Origin: Stutzerimonas stutzeri | GTDB lineage: Bacteria; Pseudomonadota; Gammaproteobacteria; Pseudomonadales; Pseudomonadaceae | DNA: 64,000 nt | Assembly: GCF_024448715.1 (NCBI RefSeq) | Contig: NZ_JAMOHZ010000010.1 | Span: forward strand, 62,001-126,000 | Direction: 5' to 3' | Shown here: piece after piece, positions 18,258 through 28,379 of the stretch | How the letters are laid out: the number at the start of each line of letters is the position of its first letter | How positions within the stretch are numbered: the stretch's first letter is position 1 | The notes under the pieces: model-generated | Seen by the model: the letters and a program-made list of their open reading frames with translations, nothing else | What the model was told of the DNA's origin: nothing | Database searches by the model: none | Program-made: the position numbers and the translations under genes

Positions 18258-19016
18258 TCAGGCCGGGTTCGGGCAATCGATAAACAGGTGTTCGATGGCG
18301 AAACGTCGCGCCAAATAGTCTCCCAGAGCCTGCACGCCGCAGCGTTCCGTCGCGTGATGGCCTGCGGCGAAGAAGCTCAGACCGCTTTCCCGAGCGATAT
18401 GCACAGTCGGTTCCGACACTTCGCCGGTCAGATAAGCATCGACGCCAGCAGCCACGGCCTGTTCGATATAGCCTTGGGCGCCGCCGGTGCACCAGGCTAT
18501 CCGCCTGATCGGGCCTGCACCTTCGATCATCAGCGGCTCACGGCCCAGTGCAGCGTGAATCCGGCGCATGAAGTCAGCCGGTGCCAACGGAACGTCCAGC
18601 GAGCCGACAAGCCCGACGGAGCGAGGATTATTGGGCTCCAGCGGCCCCTCTATGATCAACCCGAGCAGCCGTGCCAGCTGGACGTTATTACCGACTTCAG
18701 GATGCACATCGAGTGGCAGATGATAAGCGAGCAGACTGATCTCGTTAGTTAGCAGGGTTTTCAATCGCCGTTGCTTGATACCCACCACGCGCGGGTCTTC
18801 GTTCTTCCAGAAATAGCCGTGATGCACCAGCACCACGTCGGCCTGCGCGTCGACCGCAGCATCCAGCAGTGCCTGGCTCGCGGTTACGCCGCTGACAATG
18901 CGGCGCACCTGTGGTCGTCCCTCGACCTGCATGCCGTTCGGACAGTAGTCCGAAATCTTCGCGGCATTCAGGTAGCGATCGGCTTCCTCGACCAAAGTGG
19001 TCAGTGCAACGGCCAT
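18258..19016 (-). CDS. Nif3-like dinuclear metal centre hexameric protein (YbgI family)
   Basis: A 252-aa member of the Nif3/YbgI/NGG1p-interacting family. These proteins form toroidal hexamers with two metal ions per subunit and have been linked to GTP cyclohydrolase I type 2 activity. Metal ligands visible are His65-His66 in 'VLVHHGYFWK', Asp103/His105 in 'LPLDVHPEVGNN' and the C-terminal 'GHHATERCG'. The length is that of the short form without a PII-like insert. Divergent from algW, as in P. aeruginosa. Exact reaction unknown. Confidence 0.9.
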   Translation of the reverse strand: MAVALTTLVEEADRYLNAAKISDYCPNGMQVEGRPQVRRIVSGVTASQALLDAAVDAQADVVLVHHGYFWKNEDPRVVGIKQRRLKTLLTNEISLLAYHLPLDVHPEVGNNVQLARLLGLIIEGPLEPNNPRSVGLVGSLDVPLAPADFMRRIHAALGREPLMIEGAGPIRRIAWCTGGAQGYIEQAVAAGVDAYLTGEVSEPTVHIARESGLSFFAAGHHATERCGVQALGDYLARRFAIEHLFIDCPNPA

Positions 19017-19153
19017 GCGACATCCTCTCGTAAAAAGAAAAAACTGACCTCAGCCTAAGCGGTCGTTACGCTGGCCAAGAGCGTGATCTAACCCGCCCTG
19101 CCAACTCAGCGCAGATAAGCAACTGGCGAAGCTGCAATTCGCCACCAGCTTCG

Positions 19154-19159
19154 TATAAT
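19154..19159 (+). promoter_or_regulatory. Perfect -10 box upstream of algW
   Basis: TATAAT lies 60 nt before the algW ATG. No good -35 hexamer is seen at 16-18 nt, so the promoter may need an activator. The 202-bp gap between the divergent Nif3 gene and algW holds no gene. Confidence 0.4.
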
Positions 19160-19218
19160 GCCGCCACCTTAAGGGGGCGCTATCTACCCCTGCAACCTGC
19201 CCGGATTCTAAAATCGCG

Positions 19219-20377
19219 ATGATCAATGCCCTGCGTTCTCTTGGCTGGCCGTTGCTGGTAGGCCTGCTCATGGCCCTGCTGATCATCCAGCGCTACCCGC
19301 ATCTGGTAGGGCTGGGCACGCAACCTGAATATACCTTGCGCCACACGCCGGTGGTGGGGGATACCGCAGCAGGGTCCTTATTCATACGCCAACGCGGTAA
19401 GTAGCGCGGCACCCGCCGTAGCCAACCTCTACACCACGAAAGTGATCGATCAAACCCCGCAGCAGCCGATGCTCAAGGACGACCCGCTGTTTCAGCGCTT
19501 CTTCGGCGACAACCTGCCGCGGCAGCGACGCATGGAGTCGAGCCTCGGGTCGGCAGTCATCATGAGCCCCGAAGGCTATTTGCTGACCAACAACCACGTT
19601 ACCGCCAACGCCGAGCAGATAGTCGTAGCGCTACGTGATGGCCGCGAAACGCTTGCACGGGTGATTGGCAGCGACCCGGAAACCGATCTCGCGGTCCTGA
19701 AGATTGATCTGGAGAATTTGCCAGCGATGACCATCGGGCGCTCCGATAGCATCCGCATCGGCGATGTGACGCTAGCGATCGGCAACCCGTTCGGGGTCGG
19801 CCAGACGGTGACCATGGGCATTATCAGCGCCACGGGGCGTAACCAGTTGGGTCTCAATACCTACGAAGACTTCATTCAGACCGATGCAGCGATCAACCGC
19901 GGCAATTCCGGTGGCGCACTGGTCGATACCGCCGGGCAATTGATCGGTATCAACACGGCGATTATTTCCGAATCCGGCGGCTCGCAAGGTATTGGCTTTG
20001 CGATTCCGGTGAAGCTAGCAATCGAGGTGATGAAATCGATCATCGAACATGGTCAGGTCATCCGCGGCTGGCTCGGGGTCGAGGTGCAATCCCTGACCCA
20101 GGAGCTGGCGGAATCCTTCGGCCTGACCGGACGGCCGGGAATTGTCGTCGCGGGTGTCTATCGCGACGGTCCGGCTGAGCGTGCCGGGTTACTGCCGGGT
20201 GATCTAATCCTGAGCATTGCCGGCGAGCAAGCCAGCGATGGCCGCACCTCGATGAACCAGGTTGCGAGGGCGCGTCCTGGCGATAAGATCGATATCGATA
20301 TCCTGCGCAACGGCAAACCACTGACACTGACGGCTGAAGTCGGGATGCGACCGCTGGTGGAGAAAGGTCCGCAATAG
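19219..20377 (+). pseudogene. algW: AlgW-type periplasmic serine protease (DegS homologue), frameshifted near its N-terminus
   Basis: AlgW is the membrane-anchored HtrA protease that senses misfolded porins and makes the first cut in the anti-sigma factor MucA. The N-terminal anchor (MINALRSLGWPLLVGLLMALLIIQ) reads in one frame from 19219 but hits a stop at 19402-19404. The rest (trypsin-like domain with NNHVTA, TDLAVLK and the nucleophile motif NRGNSGGALV, then one PDZ domain) reads in the next frame, already recognisable from about 19367 (QQGPYSYANAV, matching P. aeruginosa AlgW). Removing one G from the run GGGGG at 19356-19360 restores a single frame. The downstream frame alone, from a GTG at 19442, would lack the anchor and stay in the cytoplasm. 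Either a real mutation or a sequencing error. Confidence 0.85.
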
Positions 20378-20382
20378 CTGTT

Positions 20383-20423
20383 GCAAGCTGCAAGCTGCAA
20401 GCTGCAAGCTGCAAGCTGCAAGC
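20383..20423. repeat. Heptad tandem repeat (GCAAGCT)n downstream of algW
   Basis: Five exact copies of GCAAGCT plus six bases of a sixth, beginning 5 bp after the algW stop. With the CTTGAAG array at 20481 it forms an inverted pair between two convergent genes. Similar CAAGCT/AGCTTG motifs occur at 36577-36669 and 48901-48983. Confidence 0.9.
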
Positions 20424-20480
20424 AAACCATGATGCAAGTGATGACATTCTGCTAAGCACCGCATCCGCTTCTACTTGCCG

Positions 20481-20506
20481 CTTGAAGCTTGAAGCTTGAA
20501 GCTTGA
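20481..20506. repeat. Heptad tandem repeat (CTTGAAG)n downstream of hisC
   Basis: Three exact copies of CTTGAAG plus CTTGA, ending 15 bp from the hisC stop. Its complement (CTTCAAG) shares the CAAGCT core with the array at 20383, so transcripts from either side could fold one array on the other. Possibly a bidirectional terminator or simply a drifting simple-sequence repeat. Confidence 0.85.
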
Positions 20507-20521
20507 GTTTTGCCGCTACCT

Positions 20522-21565
20522 CTAGAGCGCTTGCAACAGCGCCTGATTCTGCTCAGGCGTACCGATAGTGATACGCAGGAACTGGTCGACACGCGGCAGC
20601 TTGAAGTGCCGCACGATCACGCCCTGCTCGCGCAGTTGCTCCGCCAGCTGCCTGCCGTCACGCTGAGGATGACGCGCGAAGATGAAGTTGGCCGCTGAAG
20701 GCAGCACTTCGAAACCCAATTTTTGCATCGAGGCAATCAAGTCTTCGCGACTGGCAATTACTTGTCGGCAGGTTTGCTCGAAGTATTCGCGATCCTCGAA
20801 CGCTGCGGCGGCGCCGGCAATGGCGATACGGTCCAGAGGATAGGAGTTGAAGCTGTTCTTGATCCGCTCAAGCGCCTCGATCAAATCGGGATGCCCAACG
20901 GCCAGACCGACGCGAAGCCCTGCCAGCGAGCGGGATTTAGACAGCGTCTGGCTCACCAGCAGGTTCGGGTAGCGGTCCACCAAGGCAATCGCTGATTCGC
21001 CGCCAAAATCGATATAGGCCTCATCCACCAGGACGACCGAATCGGGATTGGCCTGCAGCAGGCGTTCGATCGCTTCCAACCCCAGCAGGCAGCCAGTTGG
21101 TGCGTTGGGATTAGGGAAAACGATTCCGCCGTTCGGTCGGGCATAGTCGGCCACATCGACCTGAAAGTTATCGTCCAGCGCGATAGCTTCGTATTCGATG
21201 CCATACAGACCGCAGTAGACCGGATAAAAACTGTAGGTCACGTCGGGAAACAGCAACGGCTTACCATGCTGGAACAGCCCGTGAAAGGCATGCGCCAGCA
21301 CTTCATCCGAGCCATTGCCTACGAAGACCTGCTCCGGCCGCACACCGTAATGCTCCGCAACCGCGCGTTTGAGGCGCTCCCCGTTCGGATCGGGATAAAG
21401 GCGTAGGCTATCGCTCAACTCGGCTTGCATCGCGGCGATCGCCTTTGGCGATGGGCCGTAGGGATTCTCGTTGGTATTGAGCTTGACCAGCCTGCTCAGC
21501 TTGGGCTGCTCACCCGGTACGTAAGGCACCAGATCTTTGACAAAGGGGCTCCAGAATTTGCTCAT
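20522..21565 (-). CDS. hisC: Histidinol-phosphate aminotransferase
   Basis: PLP enzyme that converts imidazole-acetol phosphate to histidinol phosphate. At 347 aa it has the fold-type I signature: '[10 protein letters not shown]', '[12 protein letters not shown]', Lys210 in '[16 protein letters not shown]' as the PLP-binding lysine, and the C-terminal Arg motif '[18 protein letters not shown]'. It is last in the hisG-hisD-hisC group but separated from hisD by 191 bp containing a REP pair. Confidence 0.95.
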   Translation of the reverse strand: MSKFWSPFVKDLVPYVPGEQPKLSRLVKLNTNENPYGPSPKAIAAMQAELSDSLRLYPDPNGERLKRAVAEHYGVRPEQVFVGNGSDEVLAHAFHGLFQHGKPLLFPDVTYSFYPVYCGLYGIEYEAIALDDNFQVDVADYARPNGGIVFPNPNAPTGCLLGLEAIERLLQANPDSVVLVDEAYIDFGGESAIALVDRYPNLLVSQTLSKSRSLAGLRVGLAVGHPDLIEALERIKNSFNSYPLDRIAIAGAAAAFEDREYFEQTCRQVIASREDLIASMQKLGFEVLPSAANFIFARHPQRDGRQLAEQLREQGVIVRHFKLPRVDQFLRITIGTPEQNQALLQAL

Positions 21566-21661
21566 GCCCTTTCTCCTTGGTGTTCAAATTGTTTGATCGC
21601 AGAGGCTGGAGACTGAAAGAGCCGACGCGCAGGAACCAGCCTCGGCTGCACCGCCCAACCC

Positions 21662-21720
21662 GTAGGAGCCAGCTTGCTGGCGAAGCTTTCAAGGCGGTTC
21701 GCGAGCAAGCTCGCTCTTAC
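21662..21720. repeat. REPIN: two inverted REP sequences between hisD and hisC
   Basis: GTAGGAGCCAGCTTGCTGGC (to 21684) and its near inverse TTCGCGAGCAAGCTCGCTCT (21698-21720) flank a 13-bp spacer. This is the common Pseudomonas REP core 'GTAGGAGCGAGCTTGCTCGCGAA' in a head-to-head pair, mobilised in trans by RAYT transposases. No RAYT gene is present here. Confidence 0.9.
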
Positions 21721-21756
21721 ACGTCCAACCTCCAGCGCCTTTTCGTCTTCTTCGTT

Positions 21757-23067
21757 TTACCGCTTTATCCGGTACTCAGCGCTGCGTGCGTGCGCCGTCA
21801 GCGATTCACCGCGGGCCAGGACCGAGGCGATCTTGCCCAGCTCAGACGCCCCCTCGGCCGAGCAATTGATGATCGAAGAACGCTTCTGGAAATCGTACAC
21901 GCCCAGAGGAGACGAGAAACGCGCCGTGCCGGACGTTGGCAGCACGTGGTTTGGCCCAGCGCAATAATCGCCCAGTGCCTCGGCGGTGTAGCGCCCCATG
22001 AATACCGCTCCGGCGTGGCGAATCTGCGGCAGCCACTGCTCAGGCTCAGCCACCGATAACTCCAGATGCTCTGGCGCGATGCGGTTGGCGACGTCTATCG
22101 CTTGCTGCATATCGGCGACTTGAATCAGCGCGCCGCGCCCCTGAATGGAGGCACGAGCGATATCGGCGCGTTCCAGAGTCGGCAGCAGCCTCGCAATGCT
22201 TTCGGCAACCTTGTCGAGAAACGCAGCATCGGGGCTGACTAAAATGGACTGGGCGTCTTCGTCGTGTTCGGCCTGGGAGAACAGGTCCATGGCGATCCAG
22301 TCGGGATCGGTCTGGCCATCGCAGACCACCAGAATCTCCGACGGTCCAGCGATCATGTCGATGCCGACCTTGCCGAACACGTGACGCTTGGCCGTGGCGA
22401 CGTAAATATTACCGGGGCCGACGATCTTATCCACCGGCGGCACGCTTTCGGTTCCGTAGGCCAGCGCCGCGACGGCCTGCGCGCCGCCAATGGTGAAGAC
22501 CCGGTCGACGCCGGCAATGCAGGCCGCCGCCAGCACCAGTTCGTTCAGCTCGCCGCGCGGCGTCGGCACGACCATGACGACTTCTGGTACACCGGCAACC
22601 TTGGCAGGAATGGCGTTCATCAGTACGGATGACGGGTACGATGCCTTGCCGCCCGGCACGTAAAGCCCGGCACGGTCGAGTGGGGTAACTTTCTGGCCCA
22701 GCACCGTGCCGTCGGCTTCGGTGTACGACCAGGAATCCTGTTTCTGCCTTTCATGATAGGTCCGCACGCGCTCAGCGGCCGCTTCCAGCGCTTGGCGCTG
22801 CGCCGGGGTAATGCGCTCCAGCGCCAGTTCGAGGCGCTCACGAGGCAGGATCAGATCGGCCATCGAAGCCACTTCGAGGCCGTCGAAACGCTGGGTCAAC
22901 TCGACCAGAGCCGTATCGCCTCGCTCACGTACCGCCTTGATGATTTCGAGTACGCGCTGATTGACGCCATCGTCGGACACGCTTTCCCAGCTCAGCAGAT
23001 GATCCAGGTGTCGCGAGAAGTCCGGATCAGCAGCATTGAGTCGGCGGATGTCGATGGAAGCGGTCAT
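21757..23067 (-). CDS. hisD: Histidinol dehydrogenase
   Basis: Last two steps of histidine synthesis: NAD-dependent oxidation of histidinol to histidine. The 436-aa protein carries the zinc-site segment '[15 protein letters not shown]', the NAD/substrate region '[31 protein letters not shown]' and the C-terminal '[11 protein letters not shown]'. The start at 23067 is chosen over the ATG four codons earlier because GAGG sits 6 nt upstream of it. It follows hisG after about 136 nt. Confidence 0.96.
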   Translation of the reverse strand: MTASIDIRRLNAADPDFSRHLDHLLSWESVSDDGVNQRVLEIIKAVRERGDTALVELTQRFDGLEVASMADLILPRERLELALERITPAQRQALEAAAERVRTYHERQKQDSWSYTEADGTVLGQKVTPLDRAGLYVPGGKASYPSSVLMNAIPAKVAGVPEVVMVVPTPRGELNELVLAAACIAGVDRVFTIGGAQAVAALAYGTESVPPVDKIVGPGNIYVATAKRHVFGKVGIDMIAGPSEILVVCDGQTDPDWIAMDLFSQAEHDEDAQSILVSPDAAFLDKVAESIARLLPTLERADIARASIQGRGALIQVADMQQAIDVANRIAPEHLELSVAEPEQWLPQIRHAGAVFMGRYTAEALGDYCAGPNHVLPTSGTARFSSPLGVYDFQKRSSIINCSAEGASELGKIASVLARGESLTAHARSAEYRIKR

Positions 23068-23203
23068 AACAGGCCTCATGAATGGATGCGTCGAAGCGGA
23101 TTTTCAGGCGCCACTAGATTAACAAGCCAACCGCGTGGGCACCTGAAAATTTAGGTTATGACACGGATAGGCGGGCCGGGCTGCAGCGCAGACCGGAGGG
23201 TTC

Positions 23204-23833
23204 TCAACCGTGATGTTCGATCGCGCCCTGCAAGGCGTCGATTAATGCCTGGATGCGGGCGTGCTGCATTTTCATAGAGGCTTTGTTGACCACCAGGCGC
23301 GAACTGATCATGGCGATCAATTCCTGCGGCTCCAGGCCATTGGCACGCAGCGTATTGCCGGTGTCGACGACGTCGATGATCTTGTCCGCAAGCCCTACCA
23401 AGGGCGCTAGCTCCATCGAGCCGTAGAGCTTGATGATGTCGACCTGGCGGCCCTGCTCGGCGTAGTAGCGTTTGGCAACGTTAACGAACTTGGTCGCAAC
23501 GCGCAGCCGACCCTTTGGCTCTGCAGCACCGACCCGCCCTGCTGTCATCAGCTTGCAGTTGGCGATTTTCAGATCCAGCGGCTCGTACAGGCCCTGCCCG
23601 CCGTATTCCATCAATACGTCCTTGCCCGCGACACCGAGATCCGCCGCGCCGTGCTCGACATAGGTCGGCACATCGGTGGCACGGACGATCAGCAAGCGCA
23701 CGTCATCCTGCGTAGTCGGAATGATCAGCTTGCGGCTTTTTTCCGGATTCTCGGTGGGAACGATACCGGCCGCGGCGAGCAACGGCAGGGTGTCGTCGAG
23801 AATACGACCTTTGGAAAGGGCGATGGTGAGCAT
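23204..23833 (-). CDS. hisG: ATP phosphoribosyltransferase, short form
   Basis: First, feedback-regulated step of histidine synthesis. The 209-aa length is that of the short HisG, which works as a hetero-octamer with the regulatory subunit HisZ (not in this window). '[15 protein letters not shown]', '[14 protein letters not shown]' and '[14 protein letters not shown]' are the conserved catalytic and PRPP-binding stretches. The frame extends upstream, but this ATG matches the family start and has AAGGAAC before it. Next to murA, as in many gamma- and betaproteobacteria. Confidence 0.96.
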   Translation of the reverse strand: MLTIALSKGRILDDTLPLLAAAGIVPTENPEKSRKLIIPTTQDDVRLLIVRATDVPTYVEHGAADLGVAGKDVLMEYGGQGLYEPLDLKIANCKLMTAGRVGAAEPKGRLRVATKFVNVAKRYYAEQGRQVDIIKLYGSMELAPLVGLADKIIDVVDTGNTLRANGLEPQELIAMISSRLVVNKASMKMQHARIQALIDALQGAIEHHG

Positions 23834-23954
23834 GGACGGTTGTTCCTTTAAGCCTATTGATGGCGGCCGTAGCGCAGGCATGGGCGGAGCCGGGTTGACT
23901 CGCCCCGACCGGGTGTCGCCGCCCACAAGCTGGCGACCCCGACATGGCTTGGGA

Positions 23955-25277
<1,323 letters not shown>

Positions 25278-25322
25278 TCAGGGACTGCGCACTGGCTGAA
25301 ATATGTCTATCGTGACCGGCAA

Positions 25323-25562
25323 TCAGCTACGCGCAAGCCAGTCGGCACGGCTGAAGAATTTCATAGTGACGGCGTGGATGCTGCCGTCGCCGATCCACGG
25401 ATTCAGATGAGCATAAATCTGCTGCTGACGCTTGACCGGGCTCAAGCCGGCCAACTCATCGCTGATCACGTTCAGCTGGAAGTTGCAGCCTTCACCCTCG
25501 ACTTCCACCTGAGCACCCGGAAGCTTCTCTTCCAGAAAATTCTTAACTTCTACAGCCTGCAT
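25323..25562 (-). CDS. ibaG: BolA-family protein IbaG
   Basis: A 79-aa BolA-like protein (formerly YrbA), a partner of monothiol glutaredoxins in Fe-S handling and acid resistance in E. coli. The BolA fold is clear: 'EVKNFLEEKLPGAQVEVEGEGCNFQLNVISDELAGLSPVKRQQQIYAHL' and the C-terminal 'IHAVTMKFFSRADW'. The conserved His is present. The start at 25562 is preferred to a TTG two codons earlier since GAGG lies 6 nt upstream. ibaG-murA adjacency is conserved. Confidence 0.93.
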   Translation of the reverse strand: MQAVEVKNFLEEKLPGAQVEVEGEGCNFQLNVISDELAGLSPVKRQQQIYAHLNPWIGDGSIHAVTMKFFSRADWLARS

Positions 25563-25607
25563 GTTCAACCTCGATCGGCGCCGGACGCGCGCGGTCGGCC
25601 ATCATAC

Positions 25608-25624
25608 AAAAAAGCCCGAAGGCT
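25608..25624 (-). terminator. Small UUCG-loop terminator after the PsiE-family gene
   Basis: On the minus strand AGCC-TTCG-GGCT is followed by a run of T. The stem is only 4 bp but the UUCG tetraloop is very stable. It lies about 37 nt beyond the PsiE stop and before ibaG, so it may partly separate the mla unit from ibaG-murA. Confidence 0.5.
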
Positions 25625-25660
25625 GCGAACCCCGAACCCACGCGGAGTGACGAAGCTCAC

Positions 25661-26143
25661 TCAGTCGAGTGTTTCCGCCTCGCTGTCACGCGGACGCTGA
25701 GGACGGCTGCCGGCAGCTACCGCTGGGAATTTCGACGAGGCAAAACGAACAACCAGTATCGCCACCGCCAACAGCAGGATGGCTCCGGAAATATAGACCA
25801 CGCCCATGTCCGGACGATGATGGTGCGAAACATCCGAGATCAGCAAACGAGTCAGCGCAGTGATCGCCACGTAAATGAGGAAGCGCACGGGCATATGGTT
25901 GGTCTTGAAGTAGATGCCAACCATCGCGCCGAGTTCTAGATAGATAAACAGCAGCAGAATGTCGTCGACGCTGATGCTGCCTTTCTCGATCATGCCCAGA
26001 AACGCCACCACCCCCGCCCAGGCGGTGACTGCACCAATAGCGAACAGCGCCAGATAATGAAAAGTTTCGACCAGAAGATTTCCCAGCGACTCGGCCACTG
26101 CATGAACCTTGCCGCGCATCGACTCCGCCCAGCGCAGTAGCAT
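25661..26143 (-). CDS. PsiE-family integral membrane protein
   Basis: A 160-aa protein with four predicted membrane helices, matching the phosphate-starvation-inducible PsiE family: 'VDDILLLFIYLELGAMVGIYFKTNHMPVRFLIYVAITALTRLLI' is characteristic. A His-rich cytoplasmic loop (SDVSHHHRPD) follows. The start codon overlaps the mlaB stop by one base (TGATG), so it is translationally coupled to the phospholipid transport operon. I do not recall a gene here in P. aeruginosa PAO1. Function unknown; membrane maintenance is only a guess from context. Confidence 0.75.
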   Translation of the reverse strand: MLLRWAESMRGKVHAVAESLGNLLVETFHYLALFAIGAVTAWAGVVAFLGMIEKGSISVDDILLLFIYLELGAMVGIYFKTNHMPVRFLIYVAITALTRLLISDVSHHHRPDMGVVYISGAILLLAVAILVVRFASSKFPAVAAGSRPQRPRDSEAETLD

Positions 26144-26469
26144 CAGCCCGCTCCCCGTGTTTCGTCTGTCAGCGAAAGAACATCCAGCAGACCAGACACC
26201 TTGGCGATTTCACGCATATCGCTGGGCATATTGATGATGAGCACCTCTCGACCCGACCCGATTGCATCGCGAGTAAAAGCCAGCAACAAGGAAAGCCCGA
26301 CGCTGCTGGATTTTTCCACTGACGAGCAATCGATCAATAGCCGCTCTTCTTTACTCGCCCGAATCAGTGCCTGACCGTCACGGCGTAAAGCCGGGCCGGA
26401 CTGGTAATCGAGCACGCCGGAGAGCAGCAGCTCGCCGCCAGCGCCCATCTCGACACGCCCATTACTCAT
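26143..26469 (-). CDS. mlaB: MlaB, STAS-domain subunit of the phospholipid transporter
   Basis: Cytoplasmic STAS protein that stabilises the MlaFE ABC transporter. It has 108 aa. The STAS core is seen in 'LLLSGVLDYQSGPALRRDG', 'RLLIDCSSVEKSSSVGLSLLLAFTRDA', with the conserved Ser/Thr helix start. The ATG at 26469 overlaps the end of mlaC by 8 nt; a longer frame is dismissed because it lies within mlaC. Confidence 0.92.
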   Translation of the reverse strand: MSNGRVEMGAGGELLLSGVLDYQSGPALRRDGQALIRASKEERLLIDCSSVEKSSSVGLSLLLAFTRDAIGSGREVLIINMPSDMREIAKVSGLLDVLSLTDETRGAG

Positions 26470-27112
26470 CGCCCGCCGCCTGCTGACCGGCTTCGGTGTC
26501 CTTGGCCCGCGCGACCACTTCGGCCCAGCCCTCGATGGTCTTGTCCAGATCACCATTGTTCTTCTGCATGGCGTCGGCGAACTGGTCACGGAACAACTTG
26601 CCGATGTTGATGCCATTGATGATCACATTTCGAACCAGCCATTCGCCGTTCTGATTGACCATGGTGTAGGAGACCGGATAGATCTCGCCCTGGCGACCCG
26701 TCACCTCCATGCCAACGCTGGTGCGCTCGGCATCCTGCTTGCCGCTCGCAGGTAGCACCCGGATCTGCTGATTGTCGTACTCCAGCAGGGCGTTGCCGTA
26801 GAACTGCATGAGGCTGCGCTTGAAGTTCTCCTGAAAGCGCTTCATCTGCTCAGGGCTGGCGCCGCGCGAGTACTTCACGGTCATGATGCTGCGGGAAATT
26901 CCTTCGGCATCGACCACCGAACCGAGAATCTCATTGAGCGAGTCGTAAAAGGCATTCGGATCCTGACGGTACTGCTCCTTGTTGGCCTTAAGGTCGGCGA
27001 GCAGTTCATCTGTGGTCCGCTCGATCACTTCATGGGCGCTCGGGGCCGCCTGAACCAGTAGAGGCAGGGCAGCGAGCAATACCAGCAAGCCGCGACGCAG
27101 GACAGTCATCAT
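26462..27112 (-). CDS. mlaC: MlaC, periplasmic phospholipid-binding shuttle protein
   Basis: Carries phospholipids between the outer-membrane MlaA complex and inner-membrane MlaFEDB. It has 216 aa with a signal peptide (about residues 1-22, ending LLVQA-AP) and the MlaC/Ttg2D core 'FYDSLNEILGSVVDAEGISRSIM', 'LMQFYGNALLEYDN' and 'WLVRNVIINGINIGKLFRDQFADAMQ'. The ATG at 27112 has GGAG 7 nt upstream; a GTG five codons earlier would overlap mlaD. Confidence 0.95.
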   Translation of the reverse strand: MMTVLRRGLLVLLAALPLLVQAAPSAHEVIERTTDELLADLKANKEQYRQDPNAFYDSLNEILGSVVDAEGISRSIMTVKYSRGASPEQMKRFQENFKRSLMQFYGNALLEYDNQQIRVLPASGKQDAERTSVGMEVTGRQGEIYPVSYTMVNQNGEWLVRNVIINGINIGKLFRDQFADAMQKNNGDLDKTIEGWAEVVARAKDTEAGQQAAGDE

Positions 27113-27123
27113 ATGAACACTCC

Positions 27124-27582
27124 TCACTCTTTATTTACCGAATTGAGTAGAAATTTGCCGATCAGGTCTTCCAGCACTAGCGACGACTGGGTATCGCGAA
27201 TGGTATCGCCGTCTCCCAACGTCTCTTCTTCGCCACCCACGCTGATGCCTACGTACTTCTCGCCCAGCAGCCCAGCGGTCAGAATCGACGCAGTGGAGTC
27301 GACCGGCAGGATGTCGACATCCTTCTGCACTTCCAGCGTGACACGTCCGGTGTAGCTCTCCCGATCCAGGTCGATTGCGGTCACCGTGCCGATGGTCACG
27401 CCGGCCATGGTTACCTTGGATCTGACACTGAGACCGGCAATATTGTCGAAATAAGCGTAAAGCTTGTAGGTGTCGGTCCTATCGACGCTCAGCCCGCTGA
27501 CCCGCAGCGATAGCAATAGCAGAGCCAGCACGCCCGCCAAAAGGAACAGACCAACACCGATTTCCAGGGTGCGGATACGCAT
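27124..27582 (-). CDS. mlaD: MlaD, MCE-domain subunit of the phospholipid transporter
   Basis: Inner-membrane anchored, hexameric MCE protein forming the periplasmic channel on MlaFE. It has 152 aa: one N-terminal helix (residues 8-28) and a single MCE domain (about 38-115) with 'YFDNIAGLSVRSKVTMAGVTIGTVTAIDLD' and 'GLLGEKYVGISVGG'. The C-terminal hydrophobic helix that lines the pore (LVLEDLIGKFLLN) is present. The start overlaps the mlaE stop by 1 nt. Confidence 0.96.
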   Translation of the reverse strand: MRIRTLEIGVGLFLLAGVLALLLLSLRVSGLSVDRTDTYKLYAYFDNIAGLSVRSKVTMAGVTIGTVTAIDLDRESYTGRVTLEVQKDVDILPVDSTASILTAGLLGEKYVGISVGGEEETLGDGDTIRDTQSSLVLEDLIGKFLLNSVNKE

Positions 27583-28379
27583 CAAAAATCTCCAAACATC
27601 AACGCGGTCAGAATAAAGTCGAGGCCGAGTACCGCCAGCGAGGCGTAGACCACGGTTCGGGTAGTGGCGCGACTGATCCCCTCGGAAGTCGGCTCGCAGT
27701 CGTAGCCCTGGAACACCGCGATCCAGGTGACTACCACGGCGAATACCATGCTCTTGATGACTCCATTGAGCACATCCGAGGTGAAGGTGACGCTGTTCTG
27801 CATATTGGCCCAGAACGAGCCTTCGTATACGCCAAGCCAGTCCACCGCAACCATCGCACCGCCCCAGATGCCGACCACATTGAAAATCACGGTCAGCAAC
27901 GGCAGCGAGATGAAACCGGCCCACAGCCGCGGCGCAATGATGTACTTCAGCGGATCGACGCCAATCATTTCCAGGCTGGACAGTTGTTCGGTGGATTTCA
28001 TGTTGCCAATCTCGGCAGCCAGCGCCGACCCGGCGCGTCCGGCGAACAGCAGCGCGGTGACCACCGGCCCTAGCTCGCGCAGCAGCGTAAGGGCCACCAT
28101 TTGCCCCACCGCCTGCTCGGATCCATAACTGTTGAGAATGCTATAGCCCTGCAGCGCCAACACCATCCCGATGAAAATTCCCGACACCACCACGATTGCC
28201 AGCGACAGCACCCCAACCGAGTAAAGCTGTCTGATCAGCAGAGAAAAGCGATTGCTCAAGCCGCTAGGGCCGAACAGCGCGTGGAATAGAAACAGCGTCG
28301 CGCGGCCCTGCGCGGCCACCACATTCATGCCGGCTTCACCGAGCAGACGGACTCGTTCGATCAAGGAGCGCTTACGCAT
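27582..28379 (-). CDS. mlaE: MlaE, permease of the phospholipid transporter
   Basis: MlaE-family permease (265 aa, about five or six helices). The signature '[44 protein letters not shown]' contains the EXGxxxS-type coupling motif with the ATPase. The ATG at 28379 overlaps mlaF by 8 nt; an ATG nine codons upstream is possible but lies inside mlaF. Also called ttg2B in Pseudomonas, where the system was linked to solvent tolerance. Confidence 0.96.
   Translation of the reverse strand: MRKRSLIERVRLLGEAGMNVVAAQGRATLFLFHALFGPSGLSNRFSLLIRQLYSVGVLSLAIVVVSGIFIGMVLALQGYSILNSYGSEQAVGQMVALTLLRELGPVVTALLFAGRAGSALAAEIGNMKSTEQLSSLEMIGVDPLKYIIAPRLWAGFISLPLLTVIFNVVGIWGGAMVAVDWLGVYEGSFWANMQNSVTFTSDVLNGVIKSMVFAVVVTWIAVFQGYDCEPTSEGISRATTRTVVYASLAVLGLDFILTALMFGDF

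Noticed and set aside
19910-19930. Arg in place of Pro before GNSGG in the AlgW active site as a sign of decay
   Set aside because: E. coli DegP and DegQ also read NRGNSGG, so the residue is normal for the family.
20383-20506. CRISPR-like array
   Set aside because: The repeat unit is 7 bp and there are no spacers or cas genes; it is a simple tandem repeat.
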